Below the pieces are notes generated by a model, which made no database searches, was not told where the DNA came from, and worked only from the letters and a program-made list of their open reading frames with translations. From Bombyx mori (Eukaryota; Arthropoda; Insecta; Lepidoptera; Bombycidae), in NCBI RefSeq assembly GCF_030269925.1, contig NC_085107.1, positions 17,424,001-17,488,000 of the forward strand: 64,000 bases of DNA. The letters run 5' to 3'. Shown piece by piece: positions 46,001 to 56,600 of this stretch. Made by a program: the position numbers and the translations under genes. Positions within the stretch are counted from its first letter, which is position 1, and each line of letters starts with the position of its first letter.

Positions 46001-49000
46001 CATTAACGTTCGGTGTTTTGTAGTTTCATTTGCAATGTTAGCCTCGGGGGCGGGTTCGTTTCGTTCTATTTTTCATTAAGATAGAAGTATTTTTAATACG
46101 CTTTTATTAGCTTCAGACGTATGTATGTTAGTATGTAACCGAATCTTTGAACATGATTTTGACCCCTTCAAAACGTCGGATTAACTCGGAATTTGGCATA
46201 CTTATTAAGGACAACACGCTTTTTTTTACAATAAAATCATTTTTCTTACACTATTTTTAATTTAAATTTCTTAAAATTGATTTTTTAAACTATTTAGTTA
46301 CGTTCCTGTTGGTATTAGCGAGAAAGTTATAAAATATAGATTGTACTTGTTGTGGCCTAAATTCGTATCGAGCGATACAACGGTGTTCAAATCCCGCAGG
46401 TAGGTATAAATGTTTCTAATGTAAAACGTACATAGTCGTGTCTTGTGAGTCCGCACGGGTAGGTACTACCGCCCTGCCTATTTCTGCCGTGAAGCAGTAA
46501 TGCATTTTAGTATTAAAAGTGGGACAGTTGTTCTACTATTTATTAGAATTTAATCGCATGTTGTGTTATTTACGCAATTAAAGAAATACGCTCTTCTTTT
46601 AATTCCGGAGGCCTATGAGTAGAAAATAATTCAATGCTCCCAAGCATCAGCCCGCTGAGTTTCTCGCCGGATCTTCTCAGCGGGTCGCGATTTCGATCCG
46701 GTAGTAGATTCATTCGCAAAACAGTTGCTCTTGAGTTGTTAGGTCTCCTTCGGAGGCACTCGGGCAGCTGTTAGCAAACCTCACCCCTCCTGGCTGAGCC
46801 TTTGCTCGCCCACCTATCCTGGTGAAACTGGAAAGGCCTCCGAGCGACTAGTAATCTTTCAATCATAAAAAAAATGGTAATGCTCTACCCGAAAACGAGT
46901 ACATCCCTATTTTTGTAAAAAATCTTCATTCATTAAATACTTTCTACTTAAATGCAATGACGGGAAGGAGCGGGAACAATTAAAACAATATAAAATAGTT
47001 CGACGACCAAGTATATAAAAAATAAATTAAATTGCAACTTTCGTTTATTAAATAGAAGACCTACGTTTTCTTAACATATTTTACATTTTATAACCAATGC
47101 TAATAATTGCTTCATACTGCAAAATTAATTTTACAGCAATTGTAACTCAGCGGTTGTGTAACCAAATAAAATGAATGATATTTTTAAGCTCTTCATCTCT
47201 ATTCTAATATTCGTTCAATGCTTAATAATAAAATAAATTGTAATACTTTTTCATCGCGTACTTGTTGATGAAAATTGAGTACAAACCGTCCTTTAAAAAA
47301 AAAGATATCTAAATATTTCAGTATGGGTGGAGAAGCGAAAGATGCTGTTGTCGATTAAAAATAAATCTACGTAGCTTTTAAATATCAAGAAGGACTATTA
47401 GATATATATTTAATTATAGCTTTTGGTTTAAATGATTTTTAAACTGACATAGCGCTAAAATAAAATTTAGAAATTCAATTACAATATAATTTTCATTAAT
47501 TATATCCAAGATACATCTAGGGATATTATTAATGTCTCAATTCCTTTAGTAAAATAGTTTTTAAAGCGATTGGTTTGTGGCAGAAATATGCGAGGCTATA
47601 TTATAATTTATCTATAACTCCACTGCATACGATTCTTTACGAAACATACTTTCTCTCATGCAAGCTTTTATCACGATTTCTTTTATCGCTACCTTCTGAG
47701 ATTATTCGTTAAAGCTCTAGCCTTGTCAAGGTTACGCATAAACCTACTGGCCACAGTTTTATAGTTTAAGCCTCAGGTCAGGGACTAGCGAGGACAATTT
47801 CCTGAGCTTGTCTAACCTTTTCACACGGAGTTTGTACCTACGTTACTAATACCTCGCTTTTATCGACATGAGCTCATGTTTTAATTAAATTAACTACACA
47901 ATTTCTTGTACCGTATATTACACGAGTATGTATATTAAAAAAGTTGCACCTTATTGCGCACACGAACATAAAAGAAAATTGCTCAAAAATGACATTTTGA
48001 ACAGCACTAATTGTCATTTTAATTTATTTTGTGCTACACAAAGAGCTGTAAAAGAGGTTTTAATTTTCAAAAATGTTTGAGGGGTTCTTTTCAAAAGACA
48101 ATACAAAAACATGAAAACAAAATAAAAACCAAACACATTTAAAATTGCTTCTTTCCGTACAAAAAACATCTGGATGACAACAATAAATATGACAAAGGCC
48201 ACTTAATAACAGCTTTAGCTTTAAAGTTCGAAGCGAAAGTCAGCTCTATGTCCTTGGTGCAAAGACCAAGAACTCATCGAAAGAAAACCCGCCTTTGTCT
48301 CATGATGCACTAGACTGAGATTTATATAATATGAGCAAAACTAGAAATAGTGCGAAAAACTGTGTTCTCCGTGAGTTAAATGACATTCTTCTTTTGTGAA
48401 TTGAAGAAAGATTTTTAGGCTAACGGAATTCTATCAAATTTATTCCTTTTTTTTAATGCATAATTCACAATCTTAAAATCATGCTTGATGTTTCGGTAAC
48501 GGCATTTTTAGTATTAAGAACTATTATTATATAAATTGACTATTTCGAACTATTGTAGCATTGAACTTCTTGATAAAATTTTCGTATCTAAGAGCAAAAA
48601 TAATCGAAGAGAATATACACAGTCTTGCAAATTAAGAGACGCACACACTCAAAGATTATATTATGTACAAAGCTTCCCCGAGATCTGTCTCTATTGATTA
48701 TGCGCGTAGCCGCGTAACTGTCTACTAAAAGCTACGGCGTAGCAAGGCTACGGCCTGTGAAATAGGTACGGCTCGGCGATATTGGCACAAGGGTCCTTAT
48801 TTTATTGCTTTCCCGCTAAATTTATAGGCTTTTAACGGTTAAATACAGGGTTCATTCCGTTCGCCTTCTGCGTGATTACAGTAAAAGTTAATGTGTTTCA
48901 AACGATTATGTTTAAAGTTTATTTTCCGTTATAAGCAAATGCAAAATAATAACGAAGCGTAATTTTTTTCGTATTCGTAGACAATAGAAAATGTACAAGT

Positions 49001-52000
49001 CTAGTGATTTATTACCTTAAATTGTGTCAACAGAAAAATATTTAGATTGTGTACTATTGTAAAATTTGTCTGCAACAAAACATTATATTGTCGCTCTTAA
49101 ATTTATGAATTCACTGCTCCGTTTGATGTTGCGTGTGTTCATTGCAGCGTATATATTACAAGGTTATAACTTAATTTAACTAAAAGAGGTAAAATGCCAA
49201 GTATTTCAAAACAAAACTGACTTGAAATTTAACTCGAACTTCGTGATATAGTCAGTCAGTATTATTAACCACTCGACTAACAAGAGATGTTCAATTATTA
49301 AAAGCATTACTGATTGGGACTCAAAATGGACCAAAGAATGAATAACACCACCTCATCTCCTCCCGTGGCAAAGGCGACTAAAGAATTTAATGGAAAATGG
49401 ACAGCAGCCTTTTCAGTGTTATTCTTCTTACCCTTATCCCATCAAGTGGAATCGGCGCAGCAGAATTTTTCCATCCAGACCTATCATAAGCCATTTCTGC
49501 ACTCACACCCTTTCACACCGTTTCATAGAGTCCATTTAAGTCTATTTAGGATGCCCCTCTCCTCACATTACCGTCTACTTTCATGCCTAGAGTATTTTTC
49601 AGACCGCATGTTTCAAGGATGAGCGCTACATCCACATTATAACATCGATGGACTCCGACAATTACTCCACACTAGGGGGGCTCGTAATTCATCTACAAAG
49701 TACATGTAAAGAGTAAAAAATATGTAAGGGTTTAATGAATATTTGTGAAGATCGAAGAAGAGAAACTTGGTTGCGAAATGGAAAACTGTGTAAAGTTATT
49801 GTTGACAATTCAAGGAAGGTATCTCTCATCAACATACGAAAAGTAGCGTGCGAGTAACTTCAAGTTATCGTAATATTATATATAGATGTTATTTATAAAA
49901 ATAGCGACAGGCAGAGTTATACGACTAGAAGAATCGACTTGAATTAGTAACTTTCTTCGTTGTTACTAACTAGTTGTGTAACTCATAAATACTACTAGAG
50001 GTCCCGCAGTAGTCGAAATTCGACTATAATTAATTGGAATTGTAAGTTTGTACACTATTATGATTGTATTTTATACTTCTATAGTCACAAATAAAATATT
50101 AACAAAGACAAACAATATTTAATCTCAATTTGACAACAGACGTCAAGAACAAAAGTTTGACAATAAATAGTATGCATCCATGTGTGCGTCAAATACATGG
50201 TATGTAGTGTGTGTGATGTTTTCTTTATTGATTTAAAGTATCTTTTATGCATTATTTTAAAAAAATATTAGCATTGTGCACTTCTTCTCTATATTCTCTA
50301 TAAGTGTGGAAAATTTCACACTCCTCCGTCCCCGCAATTTTCGTAAAAAGGAATTCAAAGTTTTTGTTTCACGTATTAAAATATAGATATGTTTCGTTTT
50401 TTTTTTTTTTTTGTTTATACCTAAACAAAAAATATGTTACAGGAATTAATAATCGCGTATTAGTAATCTTTTTTTTTATTACTTTATAAAATCGTAGCTG
50501 CAAAAATTGCAACGCTCAAGATCCTACCAATAGAATAATTAAACCAACAAAATCTAAATAGTACAATCGATATTGGTGATAACTTATCACAACGCAAGCA
50601 CTGAAATATCAGTGGGAGAAAAAGCATTAATATTACATTTTAGTGTGATATGTGAGCCCGCACGGGTAGGTACTATCCTGTCTATTTTTACCGTGAAGAA
50701 GTAATGCATTATGGTTTGTAAGGTGTGGCAGCCATTGTACAATAAAACTGAGACTTATCACTCATGTCTCATTGTCTCAAGCCGGGTGGTGGGCAGTTGT
50801 AGATATTTATGGATCCGATAGCTATTTAATACCAGGTGGGCCGTAAACTTGCTCACCCCACTTAGCAATATAAAAAAAACCACGTCCCTGCATGCTATTC
50901 GAAAAGAGTGAAGGTCTTAAAAGACAAGTATTAGGTTTAGTAGTAAGACTGCAATAAAGATTACTATCTTTCTTCCTAATTTGGCTATAAAGAAATCACG
51001 TAGCTACGAGTATATGTTGGGTTATCCGATGAAGCTGCAAATTTGACTTTTTCTTTTTTTTAACTGCCAGATTAGGCAGTGGTATTAAAGTTACTGTATG
51101 ATGTAGTGTATAGGATGTGAGCATTTCATCCTCTCTAAGCGAAAAAATCATAAATAGCTGATTATAATAAACTTCCTAAATTTCTCTTCAAAGAAATCTT
51201 TTCAGCGAAATTCTTGATTGTGTACAAAAAAAATTAACTTTGTTTTCCTCAATTGATAACTTAACGCCAATTTCAAACGATGTAACAAAAGCCAGCGAAA
51301 CATAATCCCCATTGTCAAAATCGTTGTCGTCGAAATATGTTTGTCAGTCAGTGTCAACGTTTAACATTCCCGATAGTGCATTTCCCTTTTCATTACGTGT
51401 CGTGTGGGCGCGGTTGGTTAGTTAATTCGACCTCCACTGTGTACATCACTTTCACTGTTTACACTTACATCAGAAGCGAACAGTGAATGTCACAAACCGC
51501 TTTGAAAATATTTAAAAAAAAGCAATACATACGCCCGTGCCGTGGAAATTCAATTAAATACTTTATTGAAGCTTGATTTTCACTTTTTGGTTTGATTTCT
51601 CGTACAAACACTGCAGTCTCGAGCTCAGAATTTTTATCGCGAAAAGTTGTTATTTTATGAGTTGTCCTTGTTAGTAAGTATAAGCCGACTTATGCTAATA
51701 GGTATAGGCTCTAATAAAGAATATTAAAAAAAAATGAGTTGCCGTTGTTCATAGGTCGTAGAACTTACATAAATACAGATAAGGCGCTATGCACACCAAC
51801 AACTATGAAAAGAATAGCGAATAAAATCCCTATTGTAAAACATATCGATTTTGACTAAATCGGGTGATTTAAGATTTAAATTTCAAAATCGATTATACCG
51901 AACCATTTCCTAAATAGACTGAATACGGAATCCTAAATTAACGTTCGGTGCATCCCTATATTTTCATTGGTCGTATTTGCGGTTCGAAAACTATGATCAA

Positions 52001-53581
52001 TTAATCTGTGTTTGATTTGTTTTACATCGTTAGGTTTTGATGTTTGTTTTATCATCACTACTGCATGTTCAAAAGTTAACTTTCGGATTTATTTGCGCTC
52101 ACTCTCAAACAATAAATTATTTCTTAAAACAAAATGTAGCGCGAAGAATTAAATTAATTAATTTTGGTTTAGATTTTCAAAAAGGAGCCTTTTTTATTAA
52201 AATTATTATTGTTGCAGATCAATTATTATATTTAAAACAGTCGTGATAGAAGTTACTTAATATCTAAAATATATCTCTTTGGTGCATAGTCGAAAGTTCA
52301 CCGCCCTCAGTGCATCACTTGACAAAGTAAAATCGATTTTAATTTGAAAATTAAGTTTCTTAAATAAATCAGCCCGGGTGCAGCAATTTCCATCCAAAAT
52401 TTATTTAAAACAGTGCAGTTTAAAACACGCCGAATTTACGCCAATATTGGCCTTTAGATTTACTTACTCGAAGTTCGAGAAGTCGAAAGTAGATTGCATA
52501 ACTTTGCTGAATGTCATTCTTCAGGACTGAAGGCGTTGAAAGTTACGAGATACTCAAATATTTTCATACTGACTTATTTTAAAGTCTTACTGAAATTATT
52601 AGTTTGAGCAAAGCTACTAACTGCTGCAAGTAAATTTTTATTTCCTTGTTTATATGTTGCTTAATTTTCGTAAATTAAAATGGATACAAAACACATCGTG
52701 ACTGTTTTCCAGTTTTATTGGAAACATGAAAAAGTACCGAGAAAGTTTTCATTATTTTCATGTGTTCTCTCTTTCTTTTTTCTTTTTTTATTGCCTTTGT
52801 AGACAGACGAGCATACGGCCCACCTGATGGTAAGTGGTCACCGTCGCTCATGGACGCCAGCAATGCCAGGGGCAGAGCCAAGCCCTCTCTCACTCTGATT
52901 TATCCACGTAATTTCCAAGCTTATCTGTAAGTAAAAGCATCTTATACTGTTCTTACTTTGTTAGCATAACAATTTAATCTTCAACATATAAATATTTGGA
53001 TTCAAGCAGTTTTATTAATATTTTGCAATATGCCCCAGTCACCGAATATTTTCCAACTATAAACTTAGGTAATTGATTTTTTTCTTAAGTACGTTTTGTG
53101 GTTGTTGTCATAATTGCAGTTGGCATACGATTGAATTTGTTAATTTAAACCGGTTTCTGGTCGGTCTTTGTACTCCCATTTATTAAATTCATTTTTATAT
53201 GTTAGTTTCGTTACGAAAACCTGTGTCATTATAAAGCTATACTAAAACTAAAAGCATTTTTTCACATTGTGAGGATTTTAAAATAATAATATGAAAGCGT
53301 CCTTCCGCAAACTCGACTTCGGGAATCAAAATATAATATTTCGTTTCATTGCCTTTCGATCATCACGCAAAATTCATTACACCAATAAATTACCGTAAAT
53401 AATTACCGTTGCAAAAGGCCATGCTTCACACATAAAGCTTAAGTTTTAAATATGTATGTTATAATTAAATGAATTCCTTTGACACTTGCATTCGATTTTA
53501 GATTTCATAATCAAGATCTAAAAACACTTTATAATTCATGTTTAATTATAGTGAATCATTTTATATACTTTTATTGAGTTA

Positions 53582-53661
<80 letters not shown>

Positions 53662-56600
53662 TGCTTAGATGAGTGGACGAGCTCACAGCCCACCTGGTGT
53701 TAAGTGGTTACTGGAGCCCATAGACATCTACAACGTAAATGCGCCACCCACCTTGAGATATAAGTTCTAAGGTCTCAATTATAGTTACAACGGCTGCCCC
53801 ACCCTTCAAACCGAAACGCATTACTGCTTCACGGCAGAAATAGGCAGGGTGGTGGTACCTACCCGTGCGGACTCACAAGAGGTCCTACCACCAGTAATTA
53901 CGCAAATTATAATTTTGCGGGTTTCATTTTTATTACACGATGTTATTCCTTCACCGTGGAAATCAATCGTGAACATTTGTTGAGTACGTATTTCATTAGA
54001 AAAATTGGTACCCGCCTGCGGGATTCGAACACCGGTGCATCGCTCAACACGAATGCACCGGACGTCTTATCCGTTAGGCCACGACGACTTGAAATACTCG
54101 ATTTATCGAATTAATACTCGATTGCAAATTGCTGGTTCTTCTGTTAAAATATGATTTAAAAAATGTTAGGTTATTTTATTGCAGTGTCACATCGGCTGGC
54201 ACAAGGCCACTTAACAATGGTTGTTCAGCGGATCCTTTATCTTTTGTCGAAACATTTTTACTGGCTACATTTTTATACTCCTATTTCATTTCGTATTTTT
54301 CGTTATTTCTTTATTATTTAACATAAAAGCTTACAGTTGTGGTAAGTGGTAGTTTTCATGGGTATTCATGTAGTTTCTAAATTCGTGTCTAAAATTATTG
54401 TCTTCTTACTTGGGCCTTTTTAGGTTAAACTTCTGTCTGTATACATATATGAAATGTATTCAAACGCAAATAGTGTGAAAGAACACTACCCATATAGGAA
54501 AACCTTGTATAAGTTCATATTTTAATATATATTTATTTTGCATATGAAGACACAGCGTAGCTGAATGTGAATTAAATATGGATATTAAATTAGTATATTA
54601 TTAATCGTAATAAATTACTTACTCTGAAATTTATCATATTAACATTGAATATTCCGAGAACGAAATACTCGTAGAATTGTATGAAGCAAGATATTACAGA
54701 TAAGAAAAAAGAAAACTCGATAATGTAGCAAGAGTTATAAAATGAAAAATTAATAATTTAGGAAACGATAGCTTAAATTAAAGTCTACTGTATCGAGTAT
54801 TTCATCCACTTATTTCCGTAAAATTGAAATTTCGGTAGGTTTATAGGTATATACTAATAGAAGTTCGGTAGGTATATACTAATAGAACATATAATATTAA
54901 AATTTATTTGTAGTAAATTATATAATGTAATTTAACGTATTCATCGGTTGTAGATAGATATTTTTTTATTGCTTGGATGAGCCACCCACTTTGAGTCATG
55001 TGTTCTATGGTCTCAGTTTTACAGTACAACAACTGCCGCACCCTTCATACCGAAACGCATTACTGCTTCACGGCATAAGTATTTATATTATAGTAGTGGG
55101 TATATTCCTGTTCGAACGCATGATTCTTTTATGACATGAATAAGCGGGACAGAGCTACGGTCTAGGGTTGACACACAAAATTACCTGCTTAAATTATGCT
55201 TTCTTTATTTGACGCAATATTGTTTCTTAATCGTGGAAGTCATTTCACTGGTGGTAGGTCATCTTGTGAGCCCGTGGGGTAGGTACCGCGGCCCCATCTA
55301 GTAATGTGTTCCCGTTTGAAGGGTTAGGCGGTCTTAGGGACTATGGCGGCCATTGTTGATGTCTATGGGCTCTGGTAAACACTGAACAACAGGTGGACAG
55401 TGACTTACTGTCATCAGTCTAACCAATACAAAAAAATAATGGTACGTATTCGGTACTTAGATATAATAGATTGCATTATTGAGAAATAATCTTTGTAACA
55501 TGCATAAAGTAAATTAAAGTATAAGCATAAAGTGAAATAAAACTGCTAATATACATTGGTTATAACAATAAATAAAACAAAATATAAATTGAATTTAATG
55601 TTAAAAGTTCAGGCAATCACGAAATTATTCAGTTTATTATTATTATTAATGATCAATACAAGTTTGATCCTATATTATGTTAAGACTATATATTTTATTT
55701 ACTTATTATTTACTTCAGAATATAAATTATTCCCTAAGAGTATAAAGTAATTTACGACAAATTCACGCATAGGTATATTTACTTCTTAAAAACACAAACC
55801 ACCTCTTCTTGAATATAAATGGGCTCCGTAATAAAGCATTTGAAAAATTATATTAAATTATATCATATTTAAATTTATAGATTTTAAAATTATTGCATAT
55901 CAATACTCCAATAATATTAATAGATTAGATCCGTTTCTACTAAAAAGTGTAAATATAATTGAAACATTCAAATTTGTAAATTCCCATATCTGTATAAGCT
56001 TTAAGTATGGTTGGTGAATGTGTCCTGAACCTAAAATATCGACCGGCGAAAGCGAAAGTCCTTACATTGTACCTACAACGTAATTTTAAGTTGCGTGTGT
56101 GTTTATTTAATAAAAAATATTTAGTTTTTGGTTCGTGTGGGCGTTTGCAGAAGTTTTAAAATAGTGATGTCTTACTTTACCACTAATTCTAATACAGATC
56201 GTTGAGAAGTACCGGCCAACAAATTAGTAATTGCATTTTTGCATATTACACAATATATACAGTACTAAAATCAATTATAAAAAATAATTAGAAGAAACAG
56301 ATTGGTATCACTAATCTCTGACGAAATAAATGCTTAGCATGCAATGTGGCTATGTGGAGCACTATTTCAATTTAAGTAGACGTTAGAGAATTTCATAGGT
56401 ACTATGCCGTAGTACCACCACCTATGGAATTCTCTAAGCATTTGAAGCATGAAGTTAAACCGTAAATTTAATTACATTAAAACGGTGATCTTAGCTCTCA
56501 GACTGGAATGCCATACTATTTCCAAAAATATTCACTTGCCTTGCCCGAAAATAACTAAACTAACTAAAAAAATTATGATTTTAGTAAATGGTGTTGCTTC

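Noticed and set aside
49314..49622. 102-codon plus-strand frame as a gene
   Set aside because: The minus strand of the same interval reads as a LINE RT tail, so the plus frame is a shadow.
54001..54092. Possible tRNA gene
   Set aside because: The box A and B sequences belong to the tRNA-derived head of a Bm1 SINE continuous with its body and tail.
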